Part shown: positions 25,806 to 37,049 of the stretch, piece after piece
Layout: each line of letters starts with the position of its first letter
Position numbering within the stretch: position 1 is the stretch's first letter
The notes under the pieces: model-generated
Told to the model about the DNA's origin: nothing
The model's database searches: none
What the model saw: only the letters and a program-made list of their open reading frames with translations
Made by a program: the position numbers and the translations under genes
DNA from: Gilliamella sp. App6-5
Lineage (GTDB): Bacteria; Pseudomonadota; Gammaproteobacteria; Enterobacterales; Orbaceae
Length of the DNA: 46,175 bases
Direction of reading: 5' to 3'
NCBI RefSeq assembly: GCF_001690525.1
Contig: NZ_LZGT01000056.1
Span: 1-46,175 of the forward strand

Positions 25806-28613
25806 ATGACAGACTATAAAAATACTTTAAATTTACCGGAAACCGGATTCCCAATGCGAGGCGATTTGGCTAAACGCGAGCCTGCAATGTTACAAAATTG
25901 GTACGATAAAGAACTTTATCGCAAAATCCGCCAAGTAAAAAAAGGAAAAAAAAGCTTTATTTTGCATGATGGTCCTCCTTATGCAAATGGTAAACTTCAT
26001 ATTGGTCATGCAGTTAATAAAATTATCAAAGATATCATTATCAAAGCAAAAGGCTTAAGCGGTTATGATTCCCCGTATATTCCAGGATGGGATTGTCATG
26101 GCTTACCCATTGAACAAAAGGTTGAAGAGCAAGTTGGTAAACCAGGGGTTAAAGTATCTCCGGCTGAATTTCGCCAAATTTGCCGTGATTATGCGGCTTC
26201 GCAAGTTGAACTACAAAAAGCCGATTTTATTCGTATGGGTGTACTTGGTGATTGGCAAAATCCTTATCGCACCATGAATTATGATACAGAAGCCAACATC
26301 ATTCGAGCTTTAGGTAAAGTGATTGAAAATGGTCATTTAGTTAAAGGCGCAAAACCGGTTTATTGGTGTACAGATTGTATGTCATCTTTGGCAGAAGCCG
26401 AGGTTGAATATTATGATAAATCATCACCAGCCATTGATGTGAAATTTAAAGCAATTGATAATCAAGCTGTCGCAAATAAATTTGGTATCAATACCAATTT
26501 AACTATTTATGCTGTTATTTGGACAACCACCCCTTGGACATTACCAGCTAGCCGAGGGATTGCTTTAAATGCTGATTTTGAATATCAACTTGTTCAAATC
26601 AATGATAAAGAGAGCCTAATCTTAGCCACTGATTTAGTTGAATCAGTGATGAAGCGAGCCAATATCAGCGAATGGAAAGTGTTAGGTAGCTGTCAAGGTA
26701 AGGCACTTGAGTTATTACGTTTTAAACACCCATTCCTTGATTTTGATGAACCTGTGGTACTTGGCGAGCACGTTACTATTGATGCAGGTACAGGTGCAGT
26801 ACATACCGCACCGGGTCATGGTACAGAAGACTTTATGGTCGGTCAAAAATATGGTCTTGAAGTAGCAAATCCTGTTGGAGGTAATGGTTGTTACCTACCG
26901 GGTACAGGTGCTGGATTAGATGGTTTATTTGTATTCAAAGCCAATAAAGTTGTCGTTGAAATATTAAAAGAGCATAACGCGTTACTACACTTTGAAAACA
27001 TCGAACATAGCTATCCATGTTGTTGGCGTCATAAAACACCTGTCATTTATCGCGCAACACCGCAATGGTTTATCAGCATGGATAAACAAGGTTTACGAGT
27101 AAATTCATTAAAAGAGATCAAGCAAGTTCGCTGGATCCCTGATTGGGGACAAGCACGCATTGAAACCATGGTTGCTAATCGCCCTGATTGGTGTATTTCT
27201 CGCCAACGCACTTGGGGCGTGCCGATGACGTTGTTTGTTCACAAAGAGACCGAAGAACTTCATCCAGACACGTTAGCATTAGTTGAAAAAATCGCTAAGT
27301 TAGTCGAACAAAATGGTATTCAAGCATGGTGGGATGCCGATATTAAAGATCTGCTTGGTCCTGATGCAGAAGATTACCGAAAAGTGCCCGATACATTAGA
27401 TGTTTGGTTTGATTCAGGATCGACATTCTATTCGGTCGTAGCCTCACGCCCTGAGTTTGAAGGACATGAAGCCGATCTTTACCTAGAAGGTTCTGATCAG
27501 CATCGTGGTTGGTTTATGTCTTCATTAATGTTATCAACGGCTATCAATAACCAAGCACCTTATAAACAAGTATTAACGCACGGTTTTGTGGTTGATGGGC
27601 AAGGCCGTAAGATGTCTAAATCGCTTGGTAATATTGTCACACCACAAGAAGTTATGAACAAACTTGGGGCCGATATTTTACGTTTATGGATTGCATCGAC
27701 CGATTATTCAGGCGAAATGAGTTATTCGGATGAAATTATTAAACGCGCGGCTGATAGTTATCGCCGAATTCGTAATACCGCGCGCTTTTTGCTCGCTAAT
27801 TTAAATGGTTTCGATCCAGTGAAAGATATGGTTAAACCAGAAGATATGGTTGTACTTGATCGCTGGGCAGTGAGTATGGCAAAAGAAGCACAAGAGCAGA
27901 TCATTCAGGCTTATGAAAATTATGATTTCCACAAAGTGGTGCAGCGTATTATGCAATTTTGCTCAATCGAAATGGGATCATTCTATTTAGATATCATCAA
28001 AGATCGCCAGTACACAGCTAAAAGCGATAGTATTGCTCGCCACAGTTGCCAAACGGCTTTATATCATATTGCACAAGCGATGGTTCGTTGGATCGCGCCA
28101 ATTTTATCCTTTACCGCAGACGAAATTTGGCAATATCTACCAATGGCAAATAAACAAGAATTTGTTTTTGAAGATGAGTGGTATAGCTCGCTATTTACTT
28201 TGTCAGATAACGAAGCATTAAATAGCGAATATTGGGCGCAGATTTTAGCGATTCGTAGTGAAGTGAATAAAGTGCTTGAACAAGGTCGTAATGATAAAGT
28301 GATTGGTGGCGCCCTTGAAGCTGCTGTTACGCTTTATGCTGATGAAGATATTGTCGCAACATTAGCTAAATTAGAGAATGAATTACGCTTTGTCTTACTT
28401 ACATCACAAGCGAGCGTAAAACCATTACAAGCAGCGCCAGCCAATGCTGTGCAAAGCGATATTCAAGGACTGAAAATTGAACTCGCTAAGGCGCAAGGTG
28501 ATAAATGCCCTCGTTGTTGGCACTATACCGTCGATAATGAGCCAACAACACACTTATGTAAACGTTGTGCAGAAAACATTCACGGCCAAGGCGAAGTGCG
28601 ACATTTTGCATAG
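25806..28613 (+). CDS. ileS: Isoleucyl-tRNA synthetase
   Basis: This class I synthetase of 935 residues has the HIGH motif in [15 protein letters not shown] (near residues 55-69) and the KMSKSLGN motif. The CP1 editing domain, which removes mischarged valine, includes [17 protein letters not shown] and [16 protein letters not shown]. The C-terminal zinc-binding tail (CPRCWHY and [10 protein letters not shown]) is complete. Length and sequence match E. coli IleS type 1, the mupirocin-sensitive class. It lies between ribF and lspA, with a tandem hairpin region before lspA. Confidence 0.98.
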   Translation: MTDYKNTLNLPETGFPMRGDLAKREPAMLQNWYDKELYRKIRQVKKGKKSFILHDGPPYANGKLHIGHAVNKIIKDIIIKAKGLSGYDSPYIPGWDCHGLPIEQKVEEQVGKPGVKVSPAEFRQICRDYAASQVELQKADFIRMGVLGDWQNPYRTMNYDTEANIIRALGKVIENGHLVKGAKPVYWCTDCMSSLAEAEVEYYDKSSPAIDVKFKAIDNQAVANKFGINTNLTIYAVIWTTTPWTLPASRGIALNADFEYQLVQINDKESLILATDLVESVMKRANISEWKVLGSCQGKALELLRFKHPFLDFDEPVVLGEHVTIDAGTGAVHTAPGHGTEDFMVGQKYGLEVANPVGGNGCYLPGTGAGLDGLFVFKANKVVVEILKEHNALLHFENIEHSYPCCWRHKTPVIYRATPQWFISMDKQGLRVNSLKEIKQVRWIPDWGQARIETMVANRPDWCISRQRTWGVPMTLFVHKETEELHPDTLALVEKIAKLVEQNGIQAWWDADIKDLLGPDAEDYRKVPDTLDVWFDSGSTFYSVVASRPEFEGHEADLYLEGSDQHRGWFMSSLMLSTAINNQAPYKQVLTHGFVVDGQGRKMSKSLGNIVTPQEVMNKLGADILRLWIASTDYSGEMSYSDEIIKRAADSYRRIRNTARFLLANLNGFDPVKDMVKPEDMVVLDRWAVSMAKEAQEQIIQAYENYDFHKVVQRIMQFCSIEMGSFYLDIIKDRQYTAKSDSIARHSCQTALYHIAQAMVRWIAPILSFTADEIWQYLPMANKQEFVFEDEWYSSLFTLSDNEALNSEYWAQILAIRSEVNKVLEQGRNDKVIGGALEAAVTLYADEDIVATLAKLENELRFVLLTSQASVKPLQAAPANAVQSDIQGLKIELAKAQGDKCPRCWHYTVDNEPTTHLCKRCAENIHGQGEVRHFA

Positions 28614-28640
28614 CGATAAGCCATTTAGCACATTAAAATA

Positions 28641-28700
28641 AGCTATAGCCTCTCTTTATAGCTATCTAGTATCCTTTCCGCCGACGATTGTCGGCGGAAA
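28641..28700 (+). other. Tandem intercistronic hairpins between ileS and lspA
   Basis: Two stems lie in the 110-base gap: AGCTATA/TATAGCT (about 28641-28663), and the strong TTTCCGCCGAC-GATT-GTCGGCGGAAA (28675-28700, 11 perfect bp). No T-run follows, so full termination is unlikely. RNA stabilisation or partial attenuation fits better. Confidence 0.6.
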
Positions 28701-28723
28701 TATAATAATGAGTACAGACTTAT

Positions 28724-29194
28724 ATGAAAAAAGATAACGGACTTTACTGGTTATTATTTGCCATCATTGTTTTTATCATTGATATCGCAAGTAAGTTTTG
28801 GATTTTAAATAACTTCTCGCTATTTGAATCAGTGAACCTATTACCCTTCTTCTCAATTACTTATGTACGCAATATTGGCGCTGCCTTTAGCATTCTTGAA
28901 GGTCAACGTACGATGCTTGCCGCTATCGCCTTGATTATCAGTGCCGTGATTTTGCATATGTTATACCGCAATACTCGCCAGCAAAAATTAGAAAACTTTT
29001 CATTATCGCTGATTTTAGGTGGTGCATTAGGTAATTTGTTTGATCGCCTTTATCATGGTTTTGTCGTCGACTTTCTTGATGTCAATTTTGGTGATTGGCA
29101 CTATCCAACCTTTAATGTCGCAGACTGTGCAATCTGCATGGGTATTGGATTATTTATCATCTGTAATTATAAAAAACCGAAGAAGACTGTATAG
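28724..29194 (+). CDS. lspA: Lipoprotein signal peptidase (signal peptidase II)
   Basis: LspA is an aspartyl protease of the inner membrane that cleaves signal peptides in front of the lipid-modified cysteine of prolipoproteins. The 156-residue protein has four membrane helices, the conserved [20 protein letters not shown] followed by FVVDFLDV (first catalytic Asp), and FNVADCAI (second catalytic Asp). It ends two bases before the ispH start codon. In E. coli fkpB (slpA) separates lspA from ispH; here it is absent. Confidence 0.96.
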   Translation: MKKDNGLYWLLFAIIVFIIDIASKFWILNNFSLFESVNLLPFFSITYVRNIGAAFSILEGQRTMLAAIALIISAVILHMLYRNTRQQKLENFSLSLILGGALGNLFDRLYHGFVVDFLDVNFGDWHYPTFNVADCAICMGIGLFIICNYKKPKKTV

Positions 29195-29195
29195 T

Positions 29196-30143
29196 ATGCA
29201 AATTATTTTAGCTAATCCTCGCGGTTTTTGTGCTGGTGTTGATCGTGCTATCACCATCGTTGAACGTGCACTTGAATTATTTGGCGCACCAGTCTATGTG
29301 CGCCACGAGGTTGTACATAATCGCTATGTTGTTAATCGTCTAAAAGAGTTAGGGGCGATTTTTATTGAAGATATTAGCGAAGTACCCGACAACACCATTC
29401 TTATATTTTCGGCACATGGTGTGTCTAAAGCGATCCGAGAGGAAGCCAAACAACGCAAACTCCGCGTTTTTGATGCGACTTGTCCACTCGTAACCAAAGT
29501 GCATATGGAAGTTGCTCGATCAAGCTATCGTGGCGAAGAGGTCATTTTAATCGGACATGCAGGTCACATCGAAGTAGATGGTACAATGGGGCAATATAAC
29601 AATCCCGAAGGTGGCATCTATTTAATTGAATCGATTGATGATGTACAAAAGCTACAGGTAAAAAACGAAAATAACCTTTGCTTTACCACGCAAACAACGT
29701 TATCAGTTGATGATACAGCCGAGATCATTACTGCTTTAAAAAAACGTTTTCCTAATATTCGCAGTCCTCGCAAAAATGATATCTGCTATGCGACAACCAA
29801 TCGCCAGCAAGCCGTTAAACAGCTATCATCACGTGCCGATATTGTCTTTGTCGTTGGTTCTAAAAATTCGTCTAATTCCAATCGCCTAGCCGAGCTAGCA
29901 AGGCGAAACAGCAAACAGGCTTATTTAATTGATTTTGCTTCTGACATCCGCAAAGAGTGGTTGATAAATGCACAGACAATCGGTGTAACAGCCGGCGCTT
30001 CTGCCCCTGATATTTTAGTACAGCAAGTGATTAATCATTTAAAAAGCCTCGGTTGTACATCACTCATTGAAACAGATGGCATTTTAGAAAATATCACCTT
30101 TGAAATTCCCAAAGAGCTTCGGATTGATATTAAGCCAATCTAA
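29196..30143 (+). CDS. ispH: 4-hydroxy-3-methylbut-2-enyl diphosphate reductase
   Basis: IspH is the last enzyme of the MEP isoprenoid pathway. It uses a [4Fe-4S] cluster to form IPP and DMAPP. The 315-residue protein starts [18 protein letters not shown], with cluster ligand Cys12; the other two ligands lie in [12 protein letters not shown] and [31 protein letters not shown] and [12 protein letters not shown] are also conserved. The frame is open farther upstream inside lspA, but the ATG at 29196, just after the lspA stop, is the true start. Close coupling suggests translational linkage. Confidence 0.97.
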   Translation: MQIILANPRGFCAGVDRAITIVERALELFGAPVYVRHEVVHNRYVVNRLKELGAIFIEDISEVPDNTILIFSAHGVSKAIREEAKQRKLRVFDATCPLVTKVHMEVARSSYRGEEVILIGHAGHIEVDGTMGQYNNPEGGIYLIESIDDVQKLQVKNENNLCFTTQTTLSVDDTAEIITALKKRFPNIRSPRKNDICYATTNRQQAVKQLSSRADIVFVVGSKNSSNSNRLAELARRNSKQAYLIDFASDIRKEWLINAQTIGVTAGASAPDILVQQVINHLKSLGCTSLIETDGILENITFEIPKELRIDIKPI

Positions 30144-30144
30144 T

Positions 30145-30438
<294 letters not shown>

Positions 30439-30505
30439 TTATAGCGCAATCGCCAATAAATCCGAATAAAGATCATATTATCACTTATTGATATGCGCAA
30501 TTATT

Positions 30506-30545
30506 GTAAAAAACTTTCAGAAAACCATACGTTTTAGTATAAAAT
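30506..30545 (+). repeat. 40-base dispersed intergenic repeat, copy C
   Basis: It reads GTAAAAAACTTTCAG at the left and GTTTTAGTATAAAAT at the right, closely matching copies A and B. It lies between divergent yfhL and macA. Within it AAAAC-CATAC-GTTTT can pair. Confidence 0.7.
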
Positions 30546-30669
30546 GGAAAATTTGTATAAGATAATTTTCATAATTATTACAATTTATTAAGAATGGTTA
30601 TCAATTTCATTTTTGTTTATTACGATAAAATGTAAAGAAAATGACAACTAAATTAAAGGATGAAAAGCA

Positions 30670-31860
30670 TTGTTAAAGTTTATTAAAATTAAACATATAG
30701 TTACTGCTATTATCTTCTTAGCAATTATTTATATTGCATACTTAATCACATCTCATTCAGAACCTACCGTTAATTATATTACCTCGCCTGTGACCAAAGG
30801 TCAGATTGAAAAAACGGTTCTTGCTGATGGTACAATTAGCGCTTTTAAGCAGGTTAGTGTTGGCGCGCAGGTTTCTGGTCAAATTAAAAAACTTTATGTT
30901 GAGTTGGGCGATGAAGTTAAACAAGGCGATATGATTGCCGAAATTGACGATCTTAAGCAAAGCAATGATTTAAAACAATCAGAAGCTTCACTTAATAGTT
31001 TAGAAGCACAACGAGAAGCCAAACAAGCAAGACTTATTAACTATCAGTTAACCTATGATCGTCAGCACAAACTGGTCAGTAAGGGGGTGGGTATTCAATC
31101 AGATTTGGATGCAGCAAAAGCCGAACTTGATGCTATCAAAGCCGATATTGCTGCGCTTAATGCCGATATTGTTAAGGCGCAAGTTGCGGTTGATACAGCG
31201 AAAGTTAACTTAGGATATACTAAAATTCGCTCGCCCATTGATGGTGTGATTGTCGCCATTCCCGTCAATGAAGGACAAACCGTTAATTCCGTCCAAAGTG
31301 CACCAACCATTGTTAAAGTAGCTCAGCTTGATAAAATGACTATTGAAGCGCAAATTTCTGAAGCTGATGTGGTCAATGTTAAAAAAGGGATGCCAGTTTA
31401 TTTTACCATTTTAGGACAACCGAATAGACGTTTTGATGGTTTAACACTACGTGCGATAGAGCCGGCACCAGACTCAATTAATACCGAAACAACCTCGTTA
31501 AGCTCATCATCAACAACAAAAAGCGCAATTTATTATAATGGATTATTTGATGTAGATAATCCCGACCATGTGTTAAGAATTTCAATGACAGCACAAGTCT
31601 ATATTGTCCTATCTGAAGCAAAAGATGTATTAACCATTCCTTCTCAAGCAATCCAAAAAAAATTAGGCAATAATAAAGCTATTGTTTATTTATTAAATAA
31701 AAGTAAAGAAATTGAAGAACACGAAGTTATTTTAGGTATCGATAATAATGTCAATGTTGAAATAAAATCGGGTATTAAAGAGGGTGATATTGTTGTAGTA
31801 AGTAGTATTAATGGAGCGTCAATAGGTAATAATGCAAGATCCCCAAGGATTCGATTCTAA
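30670..31860 (+). CDS. macA: Periplasmic adaptor of MacAB-TolC efflux/secretion system
   Basis: MacA is a membrane-fusion protein that links the MacB ABC transporter to TolC. The 396-residue protein has an N-terminal membrane anchor (about residues 8-25, [17 protein letters not shown]) and a biotinyl-lipoyl-like half-motif ([20 protein letters not shown]). A long alpha-hairpin with coiled-coil character (about 95-165) follows, then the second lipoyl half ([20 protein letters not shown]) and beta-barrel segments. The start is a TTG at 30670 preceded by AAAGGA, about 9 bases away. macB follows within 2 bases of its stop if the ATG at 31862 is used. The system exports macrolides, peptides or heat-stable toxins in other bacteria; the substrate here is unknown. 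Confidence 0.93.
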   Translation: MLKFIKIKHIVTAIIFLAIIYIAYLITSHSEPTVNYITSPVTKGQIEKTVLADGTISAFKQVSVGAQVSGQIKKLYVELGDEVKQGDMIAEIDDLKQSNDLKQSEASLNSLEAQREAKQARLINYQLTYDRQHKLVSKGVGIQSDLDAAKAELDAIKADIAALNADIVKAQVAVDTAKVNLGYTKIRSPIDGVIVAIPVNEGQTVNSVQSAPTIVKVAQLDKMTIEAQISEADVVNVKKGMPVYFTILGQPNRRFDGLTLRAIEPAPDSINTETTSLSSSSTTKSAIYYNGLFDVDNPDHVLRISMTAQVYIVLSEAKDVLTIPSQAIQKKLGNNKAIVYLLNKSKEIEEHEVILGIDNNVNVEIKSGIKEGDIVVVSSINGASIGNNARSPRIRF

Positions 31861-31861
31861 T

Positions 31862-33829
31862 ATGACAAATAATATATCTCTTATCAAGCTTGAAAATATT
31901 GTTCGTGAATTTCCAGCAGGTGATTCAACCATACAAGTTCTTAAAGGCATCAATCTGACAATTAATGCAGGTGAAATGGTGGCGATTATTGGGGCATCAG
32001 GGTCTGGTAAATCCACTTTGATGAATATATTAGGCTGCCTAGATAAACCAACCACTGGCACTTACTCCATTGGCGGACGGACAACAAGTAAATTGTCACT
32101 TGATGAGCTCGCCGAATTACGTCGCGAGCATTTTGGCTTTATCTTTCAACGTTATCATTTGTTAAATGCACTAACTGCACAAGGCAATGTAGAAATCCCA
32201 GCCATTTATGCTGGCGTGACCAGCGAACAACGGCAAAAAAGAGCGGACGAAATTTTAACACGTTTAGGACTTGCCGATAAAATACATAATAAACCTAGTC
32301 AGTTATCAGGAGGACAACAACAACGTGTTAGTATTGGCCGAGCTTTAATTAATGGTGGACAAATCATTTTAGCTGATGAACCAACCGGAGCCCTCGACCG
32401 CAAAAGTGGCTTAGAAGTGATGGCAATATTACAAGAGTTACACCAACAAGGCCACACAGTTATTATTGTTACACACGATGCAAATATTGCCCAAAGTGCC
32501 CAGCGAATTATTGAAATTAGTGATGGTAATATTATTTCTGATTCAATAAATCCCAAATACCAATCTGAACAAGGTGATAATCGACAAATTAAGCAAATCG
32601 AAGCAACTAAAACCCAAGATAACTTCTTGGCAAAATATTATCGTTTTCGTGATGCTTTTAAGATGGCTATGTTGTCGATGCTTTCACAGCGATTACGTAC
32701 TGTCTTAACGATGTTAGGTATCATTATTGGTATTGCCTCTGTGGTATCAGTTGTTGCATTAGGGCAAGGCACAAAGCAGAAAATTTTATCTAATATTAAT
32801 TCGTTGGGAACAAGCACGCTTGAAATCTATCCAGGCTCAGGCTTTGGTGATCGCAATGCAGATAAAATCACGACACTACGCTCATCTGATGCCGATTTTT
32901 TGGCTCAGCAAAGTTTTGTTCACAGCACCACGCCAAACCTTTCAACGGGTGTTTATTTTCGGATTAACAATTTAGCTGTAACAGGAACCGTAAATGGTGT
33001 TGGAGAGCAATTTTTTGCTGTTCGCGGTTATACTATTTCTCAAGGAAAATCATTTGATGAAACAAGTATTATTACTTCAGCACAAGATGCGGTAATTGAT
33101 GAAAACACCGTTAAACGACTATTTGCAGATCAAAACCCTATTGGAAAAATTTTAATGGCCGGCCAGCTACCCGTAAGAATCATTGGCGTTGCGACTAAAC
33201 AAAAACAAGGGTTTGGTAGTAATGAAAGCTTGAATATTTGGTTACCTTATACCACTGTGATTAATCGTATGGTAGGTCAAACTTCGTTAAAAAGTATCAC
33301 AGTACGCGTTCAAGATAATGTCGATTTAGCAATTGCAGAACAAGCCATCAATCAAATTATGTTAAAACGACATGGTACAAAAGATTTTTTCATCTTTAAC
33401 TCAGATAATATACGAGAAACCATTAACTCATCAGCTTGGGTAATGACACTCTTGGTTTCGGCTATAGCTCTCATTTCACTGATTGTTGGAGGCATTGGTG
33501 TGATGAATATTATGCTAGTATCGGTCACAGAAAGAACGCGAGAAATTGGCGTACGTATGGCCGTTGGCGCGCGTTCAAGCGACATATTACAACAATTTTT
33601 AATTGAAGCCGTATTAGTTTGTTTAACGGGTGGCACAATAGGTATTTTACTTTCGTTTGCTATTGGATTTATTTTTAACGCTTTTGTTACATCATTTGCC
33701 ATGAGTTTTTCCGTTATCGCCATTGTTGCGGCATTTAGTTGCTCAAGCATAATTGGCATTATCTTTGGTTACTTTCCAGCAAAACGTGCAGCAAAACTCG
33801 ATCCTATTTATGCTTTAGAGCGAGAATAA
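31862..33829 (+). CDS. macB: MacB ABC transporter, ATPase plus permease
   Basis: MacB fuses an ATPase to a type VII ABC permease that drives periplasmic substrates through TolC. The ATPase (1-~230) has Walker [11 protein letters not shown], the signature [15 protein letters not shown] and Walker [12 protein letters not shown]. Then come one membrane helix ([20 protein letters not shown]), a large periplasmic domain, and three C-terminal helices with the conserved [20 protein letters not shown] block. The ATG at 31862 gives 655 residues and aligns with E. coli MacB; an earlier ATG (31832) would overlap macA and add ten unconserved residues. It is co-transcribed with macA. Confidence 0.96.
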   Translation: MTNNISLIKLENIVREFPAGDSTIQVLKGINLTINAGEMVAIIGASGSGKSTLMNILGCLDKPTTGTYSIGGRTTSKLSLDELAELRREHFGFIFQRYHLLNALTAQGNVEIPAIYAGVTSEQRQKRADEILTRLGLADKIHNKPSQLSGGQQQRVSIGRALINGGQIILADEPTGALDRKSGLEVMAILQELHQQGHTVIIVTHDANIAQSAQRIIEISDGNIISDSINPKYQSEQGDNRQIKQIEATKTQDNFLAKYYRFRDAFKMAMLSMLSQRLRTVLTMLGIIIGIASVVSVVALGQGTKQKILSNINSLGTSTLEIYPGSGFGDRNADKITTLRSSDADFLAQQSFVHSTTPNLSTGVYFRINNLAVTGTVNGVGEQFFAVRGYTISQGKSFDETSIITSAQDAVIDENTVKRLFADQNPIGKILMAGQLPVRIIGVATKQKQGFGSNESLNIWLPYTTVINRMVGQTSLKSITVRVQDNVDLAIAEQAINQIMLKRHGTKDFFIFNSDNIRETINSSAWVMTLLVSAIALISLIVGGIGVMNIMLVSVTERTREIGVRMAVGARSSDILQQFLIEAVLVCLTGGTIGILLSFAIGFIFNAFVTSFAMSFSVIAIVAAFSCSSIIGIIFGYFPAKRAAKLDPIYALERE

Positions 33830-33841
33830 TCATCTTACTAT

Positions 33842-33883
33842 AATAAAAAATCCCTTTGCACAAAATAATGATGCAAAGGGATT
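33842..33883 (-). terminator. Intrinsic terminator of dsbA, also facing macB
   Basis: AATCCCTTTGCA (33849-33860) and TGCAAAGGGATT (33872-33883) form a perfect 12-bp stem with an 11-base loop. On the minus strand a T-rich run follows (A-run 33845-33850 on plus), so it ends yihD-dsbA transcripts. It can also act on macB, with a weaker tail. Confidence 0.85.
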
Positions 33884-33927
33884 AAACATTAATTTATGCA
33901 AGTTGCTTTTTTAAACTCGATAATCAT

Positions 33928-34653
33928 TTATTTTTTATCAGAATGAGATTTTTCTTTTATTTTTTCATTAGGATCTAACCCAGCAACAAATGCAGTCACT
34001 CTAGCATAATCATTAATATAATCCTCATCACTAGTTATATTAAGCTGATTTGATATGATATAAAACTTACGATTGACAATAACAGTAGGGATAGATTCTG
34101 GTTTCATTTCTTTAATCGCATCAGCTTGCTGTGCCATAAACGCTTTAACTAAAAAACCGTCTTTCGTTTTATCATATACTTCACCACTGATACCTAATTT
34201 TTCAAAAACCATTTTAATATCATCAGCAGTTTTTATTGTTTTATCTTTTTGCACTGCATTATAAAGTGCATCTGATGCTTTATCTTGAATACCAAGTACA
34301 TTAGCCACAGCCCATGCTTGCGCAAGCTCTTTAGCTAATGGTCCAAAATCCTCTAAATGGTAGCGTTTAAACTTAAATCCTTCTGGTAAAGCTTTACTAA
34401 TAGTTTGTGAGCCATTATTTTGAATCTCAAATCTAAAACAGCTTGGGCAATTAAACGAAAAGAACTCAATAACTTCTTTATCGGGTGATGGATTAGTTGG
34501 CAGTGCCGCATATTGTTTGCCTAATTCAATCGGATCAAGTACATTCGCAGCCGCTGTTTGTGGTGTGTTAGTTTTAGTAATGGTTGGACTTTCATTTGCA
34601 AAACAGTTTACAGAAGAAAGCAAAATACTAATTGCAATAAGTGTTTTTTTCAT
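33928..34653 (-). CDS. dsbA: Periplasmic thiol:disulfide interchange protein DsbA (CPSC active site)
   Basis: DsbA introduces disulfide bonds into exported proteins and is reoxidised by DsbB. The protein has a signal peptide (MKKTLIAISILLSSVNCFA), a Thr/Ala-rich spacer, then a thioredoxin fold with an inserted helical domain. The active site is Cys69-Pro-Ser-Cys72 in FFSFNCPSCFRFE; the usual DsbA site is CPHC. The cis-proline loop is SIPTVIVN (Pro189). The 241 residues exceed E. coli DsbA (208) because of the spacer and a Lys-rich tail. It follows yihD by 14 bases; in E. coli srkA lies between them, here it is missing. The His-to-Ser change would be expected to lower oxidising power. Confidence 0.9.
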   Translation of the reverse strand: MKKTLIAISILLSSVNCFANESPTITKTNTPQTAAANVLDPIELGKQYAALPTNPSPDKEVIEFFSFNCPSCFRFEIQNNGSQTISKALPEGFKFKRYHLEDFGPLAKELAQAWAVANVLGIQDKASDALYNAVQKDKTIKTADDIKMVFEKLGISGEVYDKTKDGFLVKAFMAQQADAIKEMKPESIPTVIVNRKFYIISNQLNITSDEDYINDYARVTAFVAGLDPNEKIKEKSHSDKK

Positions 34654-34667
34654 CTTAATAATTCTCC

Positions 34668-34937
34668 TTATTCTTTTATAATCCCACGAGCTTTTAACAA
34701 TGCGGATTTAAAATCTTCTTCATAATCTTTTTTTAGGCCAGGAATAGCCTCATTTTTATCTGAACCTCGCATTTTTAAATGATAAATTAAAACTTCGTCA
34801 CTTAAATCTTTTAATTCACCTTCAAAACCAGCCTCTTGACCTAATTTAGCCAAAAATTGTAATAAGTTAAGATCAGAATCACTTTCCCAAGCTGGTTGTA
34901 ATAATTCCATTACTTCATCAATACGGTGACATTTCAT
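34668..34937 (-). CDS. yihD: YihD-family protein (DUF1040)
   Basis: This small soluble protein of 89 residues is nearly identical in pattern to E. coli YihD ([54 protein letters not shown]). Its function is not established. It precedes dsbA by 14 bases on the same strand, as in enterics apart from the missing srkA between them. That keeps a conserved yihD-dsbA pairing. Confidence 0.93.
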   Translation of the reverse strand: MKCHRIDEVMELLQPAWESDSDLNLLQFLAKLGQEAGFEGELKDLSDEVLIYHLKMRGSDKNEAIPGLKKDYEEDFKSALLKARGIIKE

Positions 34938-35239
34938 AATTAATACCTTTTTTAATCCTCAAATTAATTGAAGATGATATAAAATCTTATTGACATATAT
35001 CTAAATAAATTATTCCAAAACATAAGGCAATAACTCGCATACCCATTATTGCTAACCTAAAAATCGACATCATAATAATATTTAATTGATTAAACTACAC
35101 CTTAAAAAGAGACTGATATATACTCAGTTTCAATAATAGTTGAGTCAATCTGTTTAAAATGTGTATGCTGCAATTTAAAATAACTTTGCTATATAGTAAT
35201 GTTATTTTGTTTTTTCGCAATGTAAAAGAGAAATAATTT
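34938..35239. other. 302-base divergent promoter region of yihD-dsbA and mobA
   Basis: This is AT-rich sequence between two divergent genes. It must hold the promoters of both, but I cannot mark convincing -35/-10 pairs, hairpins or coding potential. Confidence 0.4.
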
Positions 35240-35821
35240 ATGGAAAAACTGTCTATTACTGCAATCATTTTAGCAGGAGGAAAAAGCACACGCATGAATG
35301 GTGATGACAAAGGTTTATTGTTATTAAATCAAAAACCGCTGTATCAGCATGTCATTGACCGCATCAAACATCAAACTGATTCAATCATGATTAATTGTAA
35401 TAATAATGTTAACCAATATCAAACAGCTGGATATCCAGTGTTTAGCGATGTTTTAACCGGGTACTTTGGTCCATTATCAGGTATTTACAGTGGGTTATTA
35501 TATAGTACAACTGATTGGAATTTATTTGTTAGTTGTGATACTCCCTTTTTACCAAATGATTTAATCGCACGTTTAGCTGTGCATACCTTAACCCATAAAG
35601 CAATTTATCCTATTGATGGTAAATATCATCACCCAACCATTCTACTTATTCACAAGAGCGTTATTCAACAACTTAGAAGTTATTTAGAACAGGGTAATCG
35701 TAAATTAATATTATTTTTAGAACAAATCCATGCAAAATCGGTCGACTTTAATGATCAAGCGTCTTGTTTTATTAATATCAATACGCCTGAAGAACTTAAA
35801 CAAGTAAATCAGCTGACATAG
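35240..35821 (+). CDS. mobA: Molybdenum cofactor guanylyltransferase
   Basis: MobA links GMP to molybdopterin to form the guanine dinucleotide cofactor used by DMSO-reductase-family enzymes. The 193-residue protein starts with the nucleotide-binding signature AIILAGGKSTRMNGDDKGLL. It has the segments FSDVLTGYFGPLSGIYSGL and FVSCDTPFLP (Mg-binding Asp), and ends with the FININTPEEL motif. All are standard for MobA, and the length matches E. coli (194). Upstream is a weak AGAG site. mobB lies 1.2 kb away on the same strand, separated by an opposite-strand aldolase gene, so the usual mobAB pair is split. Confidence 0.93.
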   Translation: MEKLSITAIILAGGKSTRMNGDDKGLLLLNQKPLYQHVIDRIKHQTDSIMINCNNNVNQYQTAGYPVFSDVLTGYFGPLSGIYSGLLYSTTDWNLFVSCDTPFLPNDLIARLAVHTLTHKAIYPIDGKYHHPTILLIHKSVIQQLRSYLEQGNRKLILFLEQIHAKSVDFNDQASCFININTPEELKQVNQLT

Positions 35822-35945
35822 TAACCAAACATACAAATAGGATAACGATATAATCCATATAACAATAATTTATCAATAGTTAATTTCACCGAAACACTGA
35901 TCTAAGGTAATTCGTTCATGCCCGCTTCTAATACCTAGCAACACA

Positions 35946-36974
35946 TTAGGTTAACCATTTTTTAAATTGCTCAGTAAATAATTCTATCTCTTCATTTTGA
36001 GTAGACCATGAAGTACAAAAACGCAAGCCAATATGATTACAATCAGTTTGGCCAAGATTATCAACAGAATAATGAGCGAGAATTTTTTCAGCCAATTGAT
36101 TAGGGAAATTAACAAATAACTGATTACTTTGTGGTTTAGCTGCAAATGTTAATCCTGCTTTCTCAAATATCGTTTTTAATTTATCGGCCATCTGATTACT
36201 ATGCTTGCCTAGCTCAAAATAAAGGTTATTTTGCATTAGCGCATTCATTTGTGCTGCCACAATCCAACTTTTCGCGAATATTGCACCTTTTTGCTTCATA
36301 CTGAAACGAAAATCTTGATTAATAGAAAGGTTATTAAATACCACCGCTTCACCAGCCAAAGCACCAACTTTAGTACCACCGATATAAAATATATCTGTGT
36401 ATTTTGCTAAGTCAGGAAAAGATATATCATTATCCTTCGCCGCTAAAGCCATAGCTAAACGCGCTCCATCTAAATAAAGATAAAGGTCATTTTTTTGACA
36501 AAATTGATATAATTTTTTGATCTCCTGCTTGGTATATATAGTGCCAAGTTCTGTTGTATTTGAGATATATACAAGCTTAGGTTGCACCATATGTTCATCA
36601 CAATGATCAGCTAAAACGGGCTTAATCAGTTCTGGCGTTAGCTTTCCATCTTCTGTTTGTACTGTTAATACTTTATGCCCAGTTGCCTCGATAGCCCCAG
36701 TTTCATGCACATTGACGTGCCCAGTATCAGCTGCAACCACCGCCTGATAAGGTCTTAAGATATGTGAAATGACCACTAAATTAGTAATCGTCCCCCCCGG
36801 CATAAAATGAATATCAGCATTAGACGACTGTAACTGTATTTTTATGTTTTCTCTTGCCTGGTTACAACATTGATCTAAACCATATCCACTGAACTTCTTA
36901 TCAGTAATATCAATAACACTTTTGAGCAATGTAGGATGAATAGTCTGATTATAATCATTCAAAAAATCATACAT
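35946..36974 (-). CDS. ltaE: Low-specificity threonine aldolase / beta-eliminating lyase family
   Basis: This PLP enzyme of the aspartate-aminotransferase fold cleaves threonine/allo-threonine to glycine and acetaldehyde. The 342-residue product begins MYDFLNDYNQ, has FMPGGTITNLVVISH, the HVNVHETGAIEATGHKV histidine-stacking region, the LDGARLAMAL aspartate site, and the PLP lysine in YIGGTKVGALAGEAVVF (Lys202). A longer open frame to 37151 overlaps mobB; the ATG at 36974 is preferred because AAGG lies 8 bases upstream and homology starts there. Family assignment is firm, exact substrate less so. It belongs to the branch with a shorter, GGTKVG-containing active site, distinct in detail from E. 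coli LtaE. Confidence 0.85.
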   Translation of the reverse strand: MYDFLNDYNQTIHPTLLKSVIDITDKKFSGYGLDQCCNQARENIKIQLQSSNADIHFMPGGTITNLVVISHILRPYQAVVAADTGHVNVHETGAIEATGHKVLTVQTEDGKLTPELIKPVLADHCDEHMVQPKLVYISNTTELGTIYTKQEIKKLYQFCQKNDLYLYLDGARLAMALAAKDNDISFPDLAKYTDIFYIGGTKVGALAGEAVVFNNLSINQDFRFSMKQKGAIFAKSWIVAAQMNALMQNNLYFELGKHSNQMADKLKTIFEKAGLTFAAKPQSNQLFVNFPNQLAEKILAHYSVDNLGQTDCNHIGLRFCTSWSTQNEEIELFTEQFKKWLT

Positions 36975-37049
36975 ATGATTACCTTTATCGTTTAGCTTTG
37001 TATAAAATAATGTAATATTAATTACACATAAATATAACACTTTTAAAAG

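Noticed and set aside
29040-29195. Upstream extension of ispH inside lspA
   Set aside because: IspH homology begins exactly at [10 protein letters not shown] (29196); the extension is a read-through of the lspA coding region in another frame.
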